From: Streptomyces sp. NBC_00457
Lineage (GTDB): Bacteria > Actinomycetota > Actinomycetes > Streptomycetales > Streptomycetaceae
Direction of reading: 5' to 3'
DNA: 64,000 bases
Assembly (NCBI RefSeq): GCF_036014015.1
Contig: NZ_CP107905.1
Span: forward strand, 5,208,001-5,272,000
In this document: positions 1 through 8,758 of the stretch, piece by piece
How the letters are laid out: the number at the start of each line of letters is the position of its first letter
How positions within the stretch are numbered: the first letter of the stretch is position 1
Program-made: the position numbers and the translations under genes
Notes under the pieces: generated by a model
Database searches by the model: none
What the model was told of the DNA's origin: nothing
The model's input: only the letters and a program-made list of their open reading frames with translations

Positions 1-1014
1 CTGGCGGCGGCCGCCGCAGCCGTGGCTCTCATCACGGCTGCGGGGACCACAGCCCCCGCCCGAGCGGAGACCGATGTGGAAGTCACCAAGGACCTCGCCT
101 ACGCACCCGCCCAACCGCCCGGCACTCAAGGCCACTTGCTGGACCTCTATGTCCCCAGGTCCGCGCGGCCGGTCCCACTGGTGATCTTCTCCAGCGGCTC
201 GGGCTGGCTGGCGGACAGCGGACGCCGCGGCGCCGACACGGTGGCCGCACAGCTCAACCCGCGGGGATTCGCCGTCGCGGGCGTGGCGATCCGCTCCAGC
301 GGGCAGGCGCAGTTCCCGACGCAGCTGTACGACATCAAGGGCGCCATCCGCTGGCTGCGCGCGAACGCCAAAACGTACAACCTGGACCCGCACCGCGTCG
401 CGATCATGGGCGACTCGTCGGGCGGCTGGACGACCGCGATGGCCGCGGTCACCGGCGACCGTCCGGAGCTGGAGGGCGACGTCGGCCCGCGCGGGCCGTC
501 CAGCGCTGTCCAGGCGGCCGTGCCGTTCTACCCGCCGACCGACTTCCTGCAGATGGACGCGCACATGCCGGACGACTGCAGGGTGTTCAACTCGGCGTTC
601 GGGCTGACGGACTGCCACTCCGACGCCCGCTCACCCGAGTCGCTCCTGCTCGGCTGCACCATCACGGCCTGCCCTGGCAAGGTCGCCGCGGCGAACCCGC
701 TCACCTACATCGGCAAGCGGCACACCCCGCCGTTCCTGATCTTCCACGGCGAGCAGGACCCCTTTGTGCCGTACCACCAGAGCCGCCTGCTCTACGACGC
801 CCTCGCGTCCGCGGGTGAGGAGGCACGTCTGATCTCCTTCCCACGAGCCGGGCACGGGCCGATGGAGGACATGCTCACCGACGACGAGACCCGCCAGGGT
901 GCCTACCAGGAGACCACCCGCAACGGGCACAGCACGCCGGCCCGTCCCGTGACTCCGACGTGGCCGACCGTCGTCTCCTTCCTGGAACAGCGGTTGCGCA
1001 CTGTGTCCCGCTGA
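1..1014 (+). CDS. Secreted alpha/beta hydrolase (esterase/BD-FAE-like), 5' end outside window
   Basis: The frame is already open at base 1 and encodes an Ala-rich hydrophobic stretch ending in an APARAE-like cleavage region, so the true start and signal peptide lie partly upstream; GTG at 22 is only the first start inside the window. The protein has the hormone-sensitive-lipase-like nucleophile motif GDSSGG (Ser about residue 132 counted from 22), then HGEQDPFVP supplying the acid Asp and AGHGP supplying the His, in the usual alpha/beta-hydrolase order. The length of about 330 residues fits secreted BD-FAE/carboxylesterase-like enzymes that hydrolyse small or acyl-sugar esters. The substrate cannot be read from the sequence. 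A hairpin follows 17 bp after the stop. Confidence 0.85.
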   Translation: MAAAAAAVALITAAGTTAPARAETDVEVTKDLAYAPAQPPGTQGHLLDLYVPRSARPVPLVIFSSGSGWLADSGRRGADTVAAQLNPRGFAVAGVAIRSSGQAQFPTQLYDIKGAIRWLRANAKTYNLDPHRVAIMGDSSGGWTTAMAAVTGDRPELEGDVGPRGPSSAVQAAVPFYPPTDFLQMDAHMPDDCRVFNSAFGLTDCHSDARSPESLLLGCTITACPGKVAAANPLTYIGKRHTPPFLIFHGEQDPFVPYHQSRLLYDALASAGEEARLISFPRAGHGPMEDMLTDDETRQGAYQETTRNGHSTPARPVTPTWPTVVSFLEQRLRTVSR

Positions 1015-1030
1015 GGCGCTGGTCCTCGCC

Positions 1031-1056
1031 GCCCAACGGGTCTACCGTCGTTGGGC
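1031..1056 (+). terminator. Hairpin after the hydrolase
   Basis: Perfect 7-bp arms GCCCAAC and GTTGGGC enclose a 12-nt loop, just after the hydrolase stop codon. No U-tract follows, as is usual in Streptomyces. Confidence 0.6.
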
Positions 1057-1151
1057 GGCTGCGCCGACAAGGAGCGCCTCTCCATCACGGGGTGGTTGCG
1101 CCCGCGGACGGCTGAAGTCCCGATCGCCTGCGAGGCGCAGGAAGTGACCAC

Positions 1152-1185
1152 GGAACCTGGCCGGAAATTTGTCCGGCCAGGTTCC
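1152..1185. terminator. Long perfect inverted repeat, probable bidirectional terminator
   Basis: Two perfect 14-bp arms (GGAACCTGGCCGGA and its complement) are separated by a 6-nt loop. It lies between the hydrolase and the 3' end of the minus-strand integrase pseudogene and would serve both convergent units. Confidence 0.75.
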
Positions 1186-1202
1186 GTATGCGCATCGTGT
1201 TG

Positions 1203-2357
1203 TCACGCTTCCGCGACCGACCTTCCCTCCGCCGCTGCCTCGCGCAGTTGCTGCCGCACTTCGGCGTCGATGCCCTGAGCGAGCCTGCGCTGGTGCTTCG
1301 CCGTTGAGTGCTGGTAGATCAGTTGGGCGCGCTCCGAGGACTGGCCAGCGCGGACCATGAGGTCTTTCAGCTTGGCTCCGGTGTATGCGGCGAGGGTGTT
1401 GCCGGTGAGCCGGAGGTCGTAGAAGCGGAAGTTGTCCGGCATGCCGACCGACCTTGGCCCTCGCCTTGCGCCACTTGCGGTCGAAGGTCGAGCGGCGGAA
1501 GGGGGCGCCCTTCTCGCCGATGAAGAGGAGGCCGTTCCGCTCCTTCTCGGCGAACCACTGGAGGTGGCGACGCAGCTCCGGGAGCAGGAAGTCGGGCAGG
1601 TAGACGGTGGGCTTGCCTGCCCGGGTCTTGGGGTCGCCGGTGACGCGCCTGCCGTTGGTCAGCTCCGGCGAAGCCTGCGTGACGCGCAGGGAGCATTCGT
1701 CGAGATCGACACTGTGACGGCGCAGTTCGGCCAGTTCCTCCGGGCGGAGGGAGGCGAAGGCGCCGAGGAGGACATCAAGCGCCAGCGTGGGCCCATCGCG
1801 TCAGCGAGGTCGAAGACCTGCTCGATGGTGGCGGTGGGCCGCTCGTCGGCCTCCTCCTTGCCGGCGCCCTTGATGCGGCATGGATTGCTGCGGAGGAGGT
1901 CGTCGTCGACCGCGGTCTGAAGGACGGCCTTCAGCAGGCGGTACGACTTGACGACCGTGGTGGCGCCGGTCACCTTCAGGCGCTCGGCTCGCCATGTGCG
2001 GATGGAGGGCGGGGTGATGTCGTCCAGGTCCTTGTCGCCGAACGTCGGCAGGATATGCAGGCGCAGGAGGTCGTCGTAGCGGTCGACCGTGGTCGGGGCC
2101 AGGCCGCGCTCCTCCATCCAACGCAGTGCGTACTTCTCGAAGTTCACCGCGCCGGCATCCGGGTCGCACCATGCATTGCGCTCGATGTCCGCGCGGACGA
2201 GGTTGAGCCAGTCCTGGGCCTCAGACTTGGTCTCGAACGTCTCCGGTGCCTTGTGCCGCTGGCCGTCCGGTCCGAGGTAGCGGGCCTGCCATCGGCCGGA
2301 GGCGAGCTTGCGTACCGTGCCGAACTCGCGCCGCCGCTGCGGCTTGCGTGCCGCCAT
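1203..2357 (-). pseudogene. Tyrosine site-specific integrase, broken by two frameshifts
   Basis: Reading leftwards, the N-terminal part (2357 to about 1790) has the SAM-like core-binding domain of actinobacterial phage or integrative-element integrases. The frame then changes near 1790, where one G appears missing in the WRLMVLLGAF-type segment. The catalytic domain continues in the second frame (LTNGRRVTGDPKTRAGK) and changes frame again near 1444 at a 4-bp tandem duplication, GGTCGGTC. The third frame carries FYDLRLTGNT and the tyrosine box LIYQHSTAKHQ and stops at 1203. Deleting one GGTC copy and restoring one G would give a full integrase of about 385 residues. It overlaps the excisionase gene by TGATG, the standard xis-int arrangement, and is presumably inactive. 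Confidence 0.9.
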
Positions 2358-2569
2358 CAGGCCGCCTTCCCGTAGCGGGCACGGATGCGGCGGACCGGCT
2401 CGACGGTGCGCGCCTCGACGTACTCGTTGATCGCACTCTCGGGGATGCGGACCGGGCGGCCGAGCTTCACGTAGCGGATGCGTCGCTCGGCGATCAGGCG
2501 GCGGACGAAGCGCTCGCCCGTGCCGAGCATTTCTCCGGCTTCGGCCACGGTCAGGAGGCGGTCAGCCAT
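2357..2569 (-). CDS. Excisionase / MerR-like helix-turn-helix protein
   Basis: A 70-residue protein with one DNA-binding helix-turn-helix of the excisionase (HTH_17) type: LTVAEAGEMLGTGERFVRRLIAERRI followed by the wing YVKLGRPVRIPESAI. Such proteins sit directly before the integrase gene in Streptomyces integrative elements and direct excision by bending attachment-site DNA. Its TGA overlaps the ATG of the integrase pseudogene. The reading frame is intact, but with a broken integrase it has no local recombinase to direct. Confidence 0.85.
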   Translation of the reverse strand: MADRLLTVAEAGEMLGTGERFVRRLIAERRIRYVKLGRPVRIPESAINEYVEARTVEPVRRIRARYGKAA

Positions 2570-2710
2570 TCGCGGTCACCTCCTGCGCGGTGCAGGCGGT
2601 GCGTTGGGAGCGGGGAAGAGCAGAGGGTATTGCGGGTCGACGCAACGGCGTTGGGTCCTTTACTCGGCGGTGGTTCGGCGTGGCAGGCCGTTCGGCGGGC
2701 CTCGCCTGAG

Positions 2711-2972
2711 CTACGCGTCGCGGATCCCCTGGAGGAGGGCCAGCGGCGAGACCCGGAGGGCTGGCCTGGGCGAGGGCGACGAGGTCGTCGATGTCGCAGC
2801 GGCGTTGGGCGCGTTCGATGCGGGACAGCATCGTGTTGGTCATCGGACGGCCCAGGACGGTGACGCGGGCGGCGAGCTCACGCTGGGCGAGGCCGCGTTC
2901 GGTGCGGAGGATTTCGATGGTGCGAGCGGTCCGTATTCCGGCCGGTCCGATGTCCAGGGATCGTGCTGCCAT
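2711..2972 (-). pseudogene. XRE-family transcriptional regulator, frameshifted near the C-terminus
   Basis: From ATG at 2972 the protein begins MAARSLDIGP and carries an XRE helix-turn-helix (RGLAQRELAARV and the recognition region MTNTMLSRIERAQR). After DIDDLVALAQ the frame shifts by a small insertion near 2765. The next frame gives the expected family ending RVSPLALLQGIRDA and stops at 2711; the shifted frame instead runs on to 2562 as proline/arginine-rich nonsense. It lies upstream of xis-int in the same orientation, as the repressor-like regulator of integrative elements does. It is another sign that this module is dead. Confidence 0.75.
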
Positions 2973-2992
2973 GGCTGACCGGCCGACGGCCG

Positions 2993-3781
2993 TCAGGGGC
3001 ATGCGTACGTCAGGTGGGTGGTGACCGTGCGGTGGGTGGGGGAGAGGATCCGTAGTTCGGCCTGTGCCGTGTAGTGGCCCTTGCCCTGGAAGGTCCACAG
3101 CAGGTGCAGACGTGCTTGTCTCTGGCCCCGGACCACCACTTCGCGCAGGACGCCCGAGGCGGTGCCGTCACTTCGGATCCAGCGGTAGGAGAGCGTGCCC
3201 GGCCGGCCGTTCGTGGCGACGAGGGCGACTATGTCCGCTGTGTCGTCGCATCCCAGAACCGTCGGCCGGGCCGTGACCGCCGCCGTACGCACCGCGACGG
3301 AAGGCCCGAGGCGCTGCCAGGCGAGGAAGGCGATGACGGCGATCAGTACGAGCGCGGGCAGAGTGTGTCTTCGCAGACGTCGGCGCGGGGGCACGCGAGG
3401 CGGCGGCACCGCGGGCAGCGTCCTATGGGTGCGGTGCGCGACGGCGGCTGTCACCCCCGGGCCGAAACGAAGCACGGTGCCTTCGGAACGGTCGGGCAGC
3501 GTCGGCGGCGGCGGCAGGATCTCCGTGGAGGGCTGCCCGACGCGGGTGGTGTCCGGCTCGGGCCTCTGGATCCAGTGGCTGGCCAGCACCGTGGCGCTGT
3601 ACTCGGCGTCGGCGGAGCCGGGTTCGTCGCTCGGCGCGCGGTCGTCGGTGGGGCCGAGGTGGAGGGTGGAGGTGTGGTCGTCGGCCGGGTCGAGCATCCG
3701 GGTTTCGTCGGCGGGGCCGAGCACCTGGGTGGGTTCCCAGGCCTCGGCAGACGCGGGAGTGCGGTCGTTGTGAGCGCTCAT
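2993..3781 (-). CDS. Single-pass membrane protein paired with the Ser/Thr kinase
   Basis: A 262-residue protein starting at 3781, where its ATG overlaps the kinase TGA (ATGA), so the two are translationally coupled. Residues 1-140 are a cytoplasmic, acidic, Thr/Pro-rich region (TQVLGP, TRMLDP, TSTLHLGP) that could hold phospho-acceptor threonines. A hydrophobic segment (PALVLIAVIAFLAW, about 142-156) follows a cluster of arginines, so the C-terminus should be outside the cell. That C-terminal domain has the pattern TFQGKGHYTAQAEL, matching TFQGTGCYWAVQATT in the kinase extracellular domain. I infer a kinase substrate or co-receptor; no named family is recognised. Confidence 0.8.
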   Translation of the reverse strand: MSAHNDRTPASAEAWEPTQVLGPADETRMLDPADDHTSTLHLGPTDDRAPSDEPGSADAEYSATVLASHWIQRPEPDTTRVGQPSTEILPPPPTLPDRSEGTVLRFGPGVTAAVAHRTHRTLPAVPPPRVPPRRRLRRHTLPALVLIAVIAFLAWQRLGPSVAVRTAAVTARPTVLGCDDTADIVALVATNGRPGTLSYRWIRSDGTASGVLREVVVRGQRQARLHLLWTFQGKGHYTAQAELRILSPTHRTVTTHLTYACP

Positions 3782-5412
3782 CGGATGACACACCGCCTGG
3801 TCTGAAGCTGCTGCGAGGCCCCACCGTCGGCGGAGGCAGGAGTGGTCGTGGCCTGCACCGCCCAGTAGCAGCCGGTGCCCTGGAAGGTGTGGTCGACGGT
3901 GAGCGTGTACTGGGTGGCACCGCTGCGCTCGAACGTCTGGGACGCACCGTCCGGGGTGCCGAGCTGCCCCCCGGTGTCGCTCGTGAACCACGAGACGGTG
4001 ATGGAGAGCGGCCCGGTGCCGTCCGTGGTGATGTCGATCGTTGCCGTGCCGGTTGTCGGACCCGTCTGCTGGAAGCCCGACACCGCGACGTCCTTGACGG
4101 CGGGAGCAGTCGGCGAGGTGGGGGAAGCGGTCGTCGGCATCGCCTCGGTGGTCGCCCCGCCGGGCGTACTCGTCTCCGGGGCCGGAGCCGTGATGGCGGA
4201 CGCGGAGGGCTCGTCGGTGCCGGCAGTCGCCGGGTCCGAGGGCGACAGGCTGGGTGACACGGTGGACGTCGGGGCCGACGGGGACGAGTTCGCCGACGCG
4301 GTCGGACCGGTGGGCCCTCCCGGCTCCACGCCGGGCTGGGCACTGGTGGTGGCCAGGGCCTGCGCCGCCTCTTGCGGATCCGCTCCCGGGGTGTGCTGGA
4401 TGCCGTAGGACAGGACGACGGCCAGAAGCACGGCCGCACCGGCCACCAGCGTCCCCGGCCGGCCGGGACGCCACGACTGCGCCCAGCCGCGGCCCGGGCT
4501 CAGGACCGTGCGTGCCGTGTCCGTCGTGGTACGCGGGGCGTTGCGGGCCGAGGGCAGCAGCAGCGGCAGCAGGGCCACCAGCGCGGCGAGCCGGCCGCGG
4601 CCGCGTTCCTCCCAGTCGGGCCCGTAGGCGGCGCCGGCCACCGCCTCGAGTTCCGTGACGAACTCCTCGGCGTGTCTGGGCCGTTCCCGCGGGTCCTTGG
4701 CCAGACCGCGCCGGACCAGCTCCCGCACCGCCTCGGGGGCCTCCTCTGCGGGGACGGGCGCGTCGACATGCTGCAGCGCGAGTTCGGCGAGATTGTCACC
4801 CGCGTACGGCTTGTGGCCCGTCAGGCACTCGAAGAAGGTGGCCGTGGCCGCGTACACGTCGGCGGCAGGAGAGGCGGGCGCGCCGGTCCACTGCTCCGGG
4901 GCCATGTAGGAGGGGGTTCCCGCCACGCCGACGCTGGTGCCGGCGTCCACCGCGATCCCGAAGTCGACGAGCTTGGACGATCCGTCCGGCACGACCAGGA
5001 CGTTCGCCGGCTTGTAGTCGCGGTGGACGACGCCGACGCGGTGTGCATCGGCCAGGCCGAGCAACGACCCCTTGAGGACCACGAGTGCGGCCTCGGGATC
5101 GACCGGGCCCTCCCTGGTCAGCAGGGTCCGCAACGAGACACCGTCCACCAGCTCCATCACGATGGCGGCGCCGTCCGGGCACTCGACGTACTCGTACAAC
5201 CCGGTGACGTACGGGCTCTCCAGGCCGCCGAGCAGCCGCGCCTCCGCCCTGAAGTCGCGTACGAAGCCCGGCCGGGTGCGCAGTGATTCGCTGAGGTACT
5301 TCACCGCGACCGGAACGCCGGTGTCCTCGTGCACGGCCAGGACGACTCGCCCGCTTGCCCCCGATCCGAGCTCCAGTGACTCGGTGTATCCGGGCACTGC
5401 CCATGTGTTCAT
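3778..5412 (-). CDS. Transmembrane serine/threonine protein kinase (PknB-like)
   Basis: A 544-residue protein from ATG at 5412 (MNTWAVPGY); a longer frame upstream lacks kinase character. The kinase domain covers about residues 8-260: glycine loop LGSGASGRV, VAVK Lys38, RAEARL Glu57, catalytic loop HRDYKPAN (Asp132; Tyr replaces the usual Leu) and DFG Asp150. A transmembrane helix at about 321-338 is followed by a Ser/Thr/Pro-rich linker and an Ig-like extracellular domain ending TRRCVIR. It should autophosphorylate and sense something outside the membrane through a domain shared with the coupled downstream gene. Length and layout fit Streptomyces PASTA-less STPKs. Confidence 0.92.
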   Translation of the reverse strand: MNTWAVPGYTESLELGSGASGRVVLAVHEDTGVPVAVKYLSESLRTRPGFVRDFRAEARLLGGLESPYVTGLYEYVECPDGAAIVMELVDGVSLRTLLTREGPVDPEAALVVLKGSLLGLADAHRVGVVHRDYKPANVLVVPDGSSKLVDFGIAVDAGTSVGVAGTPSYMAPEQWTGAPASPAADVYAATATFFECLTGHKPYAGDNLAELALQHVDAPVPAEEAPEAVRELVRRGLAKDPRERPRHAEEFVTELEAVAGAAYGPDWEERGRGRLAALVALLPLLLPSARNAPRTTTDTARTVLSPGRGWAQSWRPGRPGTLVAGAAVLLAVVLSYGIQHTPGADPQEAAQALATTSAQPGVEPGGPTGPTASANSSPSAPTSTVSPSLSPSDPATAGTDEPSASAITAPAPETSTPGGATTEAMPTTASPTSPTAPAVKDVAVSGFQQTGPTTGTATIDITTDGTGPLSITVSWFTSDTGGQLGTPDGASQTFERSGATQYTLTVDHTFQGTGCYWAVQATTTPASADGGASQQLQTRRCVIR

Positions 5413-5750
5413 TCCAGCCCCCAAGGCTGCGCGTGCTGCCGGAAACTCACCCGCCCCGGAGCTTCGGCCACGCGCCCAAAGACACATTTCCAGCCACTGC
5501 GGTTGCGGTGCGGCATCCGGTATCCCCGATCCGGACACCGGCAGCCGGGATATCGGAGGGGAGCACCACTGGATAGTGCCTCAGAACCTGTACAGATCGG
5601 CCCGGAACGCCGGTACCAGTCCGGCGCCCGGTCCGCGTCCCACGCGGGTGCGCGACCGACTCAGCCCGTTTCTCCCCCTTTCGCCGCCGCTGCGGTGTGG
5701 ATCAGGGGTGGCTGAAAAAGATCAGATGAATCAAACGGGAGGATCTACCA
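5413..5750. other. Intergenic region upstream of the kinase
   Basis: No convincing gene on either strand in 338 bp. It should contain the kinase promoter, but no clear -10/-35 pair could be assigned. Confidence 0.5.
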
Positions 5751-5927
5751 GTGACCGGAATTCCGACCCCTCCGGAAGGGGACGGCACCAGGGTTGTCGA
5801 CCTCGTGGTGGCGGCCACAGCCGGAGCGCAAGAACGGACTGCTGCACCGCGACCGGGACTTCGGGTGCATCGCCGCGACCGGCAGGCCTGGCGCTCCAGG
5901 GGTGGCGGCCCCGAGGCCGACGAGTGA
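5751..5927 (+). pseudogene. Remnant of a VapC/PIN toxin C-terminus in a chimeric small ORF
   Basis: A 58-codon ORF starts at GTG 5751 behind a good GGGAGG ribosome site. Its codons from about 5799 read VVDLVVAATA, the same as AVDLVVAATA in the intact VapC at 24348-24770. The frame then slips; the alternative frame reads NGLLHRDRDFGCIAATG, matching LTLLHRDRDFECIASVTG of that VapC. The PIN N-terminal two thirds and the antitoxin are absent. It is a scar of a second toxin-antitoxin locus. Whether the chimeric peptide is made is unknown. Confidence 0.7.
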
Positions 5928-6076
5928 GCCCGGGCCCGAACGCCGACTGCTCTGAGGCCGCTGCACCATTCGGTCCGTAAGCAGGAGACAGGCTTTTCCG
6001 AGAGCCCTGTGCACGTACGAAGGCGCTCCCCGGCCAACGTCCGAACGAGCCCGGCCAAGCGCGGTGGCGTTCGTCC

Positions 6077-6172
6077 ACGCGCTCTGCGCGCCGGTCCTCG
6101 CGCTCGTGCCCACAGCGTGCCCGTAAGAGCGGACAACCGCGGTCAACAGCGGTACGACCAGACCCGCGCAAC
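6077..6172 (+). repeat. Att-flanking repeat family A, copy 1
   Basis: Recognised by CACAGCGTGCCCGTAAGAGC and CCGCGGTCAACAGCGG. Related copies lie at 11057-11150 and 21371-21470 in the same orientation. Copies 1 and 2 precede a tRNA-Gly 3' fragment by about 60 bp, so the repeat probably belongs to the attachment-site arm of one integrative-element family. Confidence 0.75.
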
Positions 6173-6230
6173 CGCTTCGGCACGCCGCATCGGCACAGAT
6201 CACCTGGCATGGAGGCGCGCAAGCGCCATC

Positions 6231-6276
6231 GCTTCCCAAGCTGAGAGCGCGAGTTCGATTCTCGTCACCCGCTCCA
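6231..6276 (+). repeat. 3' half of tRNA-Gly(CCC), attachment-site remnant 1
   Basis: The 46 nt from GCTTCCCAAGC to the acceptor end CACCCGCTCCA give the anticodon arm with anticodon CCC, the variable loop, the T arm (GAGTTCGATTCTC) and an encoded CCA. The 5' half of the tRNA is missing upstream, so this is not a functional tRNA but an att core of an element integrating into tRNA-Gly(CCC). An identical 46-nt copy is at 11214-11259. Confidence 0.85.
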
Positions 6277-6284
6277 TGATGAAA

Positions 6285-6305
6285 CCCCAGGTCAGTGGCC
6301 TGGGC
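6285..6305 (+). terminator. tRNA-Gly downstream terminator remnant
   Basis: Hairpin arms CCCAGG and CCTGGG lie directly after the tRNA fragment. A closely similar hairpin follows the fragment at 11259 and another occurs at 55881. Confidence 0.7.
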
Positions 6306-6463
6306 TTGTTCGCAAAAATAGCGACCAAGTCCCTTATGCAAAGGGCGGATTGTGGGCTGGACCGTGGCTTCCGACCACCGTGAACTGCGAAAGGCGGAAC
6401 GAGAACAGCGGACGATCAGTGCCGTGATCGCGCTCCAGTTGGTCGGACCGGAAGGGCACCAAT

Positions 6464-6844
6464 TGCGCGATCGGCGGAGTCGGCGTTCTGCTGGCCCTGG
6501 CAAGCGGCTCGCCGAGTGCCTGGGCCTTCGCGCCCGGACTGCTGCTGATCGGCCTGGGCCTCGGCCTGAGTCTGACCCCATCGGTCAACGTGGTGCAGTC
6601 GAGCTTCCCTGACGAGCAGCAGGGCGAGATCTCCGGGCTGTCACGCAGCGTCTCCAACCTTGGTTCCTCACTCGGCACCGCGGTCGCCGGCACCATCCTC
6701 GTCGCCGGCCTCACCGCCCATGCCTACGGAGCCGCGATGATCACTCTGGCGGTCCTCGGGCTCGTCGGCCTCGCCACCGCGGTGTTCCTCCCCCGGGGCC
6801 TGGTTTCGAACACCACTCCTTCTCTGTCGCACGAACCCAAGTGA
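6464..6844 (+). pseudogene. MFS drug-exporter C-terminal fragment
   Basis: Continuous frame from about 6464: hydrophobic helix (VGVLLALASGSPSAWAFAP), then GLLLIGLGLGLSLTPSVNVV, the family region QSSFPDEQQGEISGLSRSVSNLG and two more helices, ending at 6844. This corresponds to the last four or so helices of a DHA2-type (QacA/EmrB-like) exporter. The N-terminal two thirds and the start are missing; upstream is att debris. It was truncated by the recombination that created the left edge of this cassette. Confidence 0.8.
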
Positions 6845-7008
6845 ATTGTCTCCACACGACGCTGGTGCGGTTCCTGCGGGTCAGCCCTTGCTGGGGGGCT
6901 GACCCACCCCCAGTACTTTTTTCGGACAGGCGCCGAGGCCCGACAGGGAGCGATTCAGTTCTGGCACCCAGTCGATCGAGCAACGTCAGCAGCGGTCCCT
7001 CGCACCGC

Positions 7009-7377
7009 TCAGGACTTTTTGGTGACGGACCGCTTCGCGCCTCTGCTTCTGGTGGTGTTCGTACCGCTGCGCTCCGACTTTGCGGGAGTGCTCTTGCGCG
7101 TGGTGGCCTCCTCCGTGCCTGTGGCCGTCCGCGACGGCGCTGTCCGGGTCGGTGCGGTCGGCCACTTGAACTCGATCTCCAACTCGATCTCCCCACCACC
7201 GATCTCGATCTCCAGCTCGCTGCGAAGGTCGTCGGGGATCCACAGGCTCAGCGTTCCGGGGCTGAGTTCCAGTTCGGCATCCCCACCTTCCCTCAGCGCG
7301 GCTGCCAGTGCCGTGAGCTGGTCAGCCGCCTCAAGGCGCGACAGGGAGCGCTTCTGCTCGAACTTGAGGTCCTTCAT
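7009..7377 (-). CDS. Amphi-Trp domain-containing protein
   Basis: Start at ATG 7377 (MKDLKFEQKRSLS), giving 122 residues. Residues 1-75 match the small amphi-Trp domain (LEAADQLTALAAALREGG, LWIPDDLRSELEIEIGGGEIELEIEFKW), a beta-rich domain of unknown biochemical role seen in actinobacteria and archaea. The tail is a Lys/Arg/Thr/Ser-rich low-complexity extension ending AKRSVTKKS, probably nucleic-acid binding. An in-frame extension to 7515 lacks family character. It lies among small stress/envelope genes in one cassette. Confidence 0.8.
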   Translation of the reverse strand: MKDLKFEQKRSLSRLEAADQLTALAAALREGGDAELELSPGTLSLWIPDDLRSELEIEIGGGEIELEIEFKWPTAPTRTAPSRTATGTEEATTRKSTPAKSERSGTNTTRSRGAKRSVTKKS

Positions 7378-7747
7378 GGGTGTCTCCGATCCGGATACGG
7401 CCTCGCACAACCGCGCGTTCACCTTCGGGCCTCGGGCTACCTCCAATCTCGTCCTGTCGGGTTCGCTGCGCATGTCGGCGTGCCCGACGGGCGATTCTCG
7501 GTTAGCAGTTCGCACACCATCTGCGCAGTTCAGGCTGGTGTCGTCACGCCCGCAGGCAATTAACCGATCATGACAGCTGGGTCCCCGGGCTTCATGCCCG
7601 CCGCCCTGGCGCGGCGAACCATGGGCACGCCATGCGCGAGGCCCTGACGGGTTCTACCGTTGAGAGGAGGCGGCCCCGGATGTGCGGACCTCGGTTCCTT
7701 CCGCCTCACACCCCTCGGGCTCGAAACTCACCAGGAGGGCACACGAC
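7378..7747. other. Intergenic region between divergent small genes
   Basis: No gene seen in 370 bp. It must carry the promoters of the minus-strand amphi-Trp gene and the plus-strand SHOCT pseudogene; none was confidently located. Confidence 0.5.
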
Positions 7748-8094
7748 ATGTCCACTGCGTCCAAACCCCTGTCCTGGACACACTCGCCGCCATGACGGTC
7801 TTCCGTGACGACGACATGAACGGCTGGGCAAAGGCCGGCTGGCTGGCGTTCACCATCCCGCTGCCGTTCCTGGGCGTCTTCGTCTACGTGATCGCATGCG
7901 GCAAGAACATGGGCCGCCGGGAAATATCCCAGGCGTGAGCACAGCAGGAAGGCGACGAGCTCGCCAAGCTGTCCGACATCCGTGCCTCCGGCGACATCAC
8001 GGACGAGAAGTTCCGCAGGGCCAAGGAACTGGTCCTGACCGGCCACGGCCCGGCGGAGCCCGCCGACTCCACCACCCGCACCCCCGGTCGCTGA
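7748..8094 (+). pseudogene. SHOCT-domain membrane protein with frameshift and in-frame TGA
   Basis: ATG 7748 opens MSTASKPLSWT, the expected family N-terminus, but that frame ends after 15 codons. The conserved body (LAAMTVFRDDDMNGWAKAGW, the helix LAFTIPLPFLGVFVYVIA, GKNMGRREISQA) is in another frame and meets TGA at 7936-7938. Beyond the TGA the same frame continues as AQQEGDELAKLSDIRASGDITDEKFRRAKELVL, a normal SHOCT motif, stopping at 8092. One small indel plus one nonsense change have therefore destroyed a PLDc_N/SHOCT protein of about 115 residues. A product from an internal start would keep only the membrane part. Confidence 0.8.
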
Positions 8095-8124
8095 GCACAC
8101 GAACACCACGAATCGAGGTACGAG

Positions 8125-8613
8125 ATGACCGCGACACACACCGAGCCGGCACACGCGGCGAAGCAGGAATGGGCAAGCGGCCTGACGGCCTTCGCCGCCG
8201 TGATGCTCGCCCTCGCCGGAATGCTCGACATCTTCCGGGGCATCATGGCCATCGCCGAGGACGACATCTTCGTCACGACGCCCAACTACGTGTTCGAGTT
8301 CGACCTGGCCGGCTGGGGCTGGATCCACCTCGCTCTGGGGGTGGTCGCCGTGATCGTCAGCGCCGGCCTGCTCAGGACCGCGATGTGGGCGCGCGTCGCC
8401 GGCGTGGCCATCGCCGGACTCGTCATCATCGCCAACTTCCTCTCCCTGCCGTACTACCCGGTGTGGTCGGTCGTGATGATCGCGATCTCGGGCTTCATCA
8501 TCTGGGCCCTGTGCGTGGTCCAGCGCGACAACCTCTTCGACATGTCCGAGGAACGTCCACTGTCCGAGGAGCGCCAGCCGCGCAGGGTGTCGCCTCCGCA
8601 CGGGCCCGCATGA
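8125..8613 (+). CDS. DUF7144 family membrane protein
   Basis: A 162-residue four-helix membrane protein: GLTAFAAVMLALAGMLDIFRG, then after a short loop (EDDIFVTTPNYVFEFDL) WGWIHLALGVVAVIVSAGLL, WARVAGVAIAGLVIIANFL and YPVWSVVMIAISGFIIWAL, with a cytoplasmic charged tail. This is the standard length and topology of the DUF7144 family, common in Streptomyces and of unknown function. A GAGG-like ribosome site precedes ATG 8125. It follows the SHOCT pseudogene by 30 bp in the same orientation and was probably co-transcribed with it. Confidence 0.88.
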   Translation: MTATHTEPAHAAKQEWASGLTAFAAVMLALAGMLDIFRGIMAIAEDDIFVTTPNYVFEFDLAGWGWIHLALGVVAVIVSAGLLRTAMWARVAGVAIAGLVIIANFLSLPYYPVWSVVMIAISGFIIWALCVVQRDNLFDMSEERPLSEERQPRRVSPPHGPA

Positions 8614-8758
8614 GCACACAGCGGTCTCAGTCAGGGAGCGGCGGCGGTGCGGGGCTCAGTGGCGGCCGGGGCTGAGCCGGTGTCCAGGAATTCACGGATG
8701 GCGAAGCCCACCAGCACGATGACCGTGGTCCACACCACGACCATCGTGGTCGGATAGC

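Noticed and set aside
6231..6276. Functional tRNA-Gly gene
   Set aside because: The 5' half (acceptor 5' strand and D arm) is absent upstream, so no cloverleaf can form.
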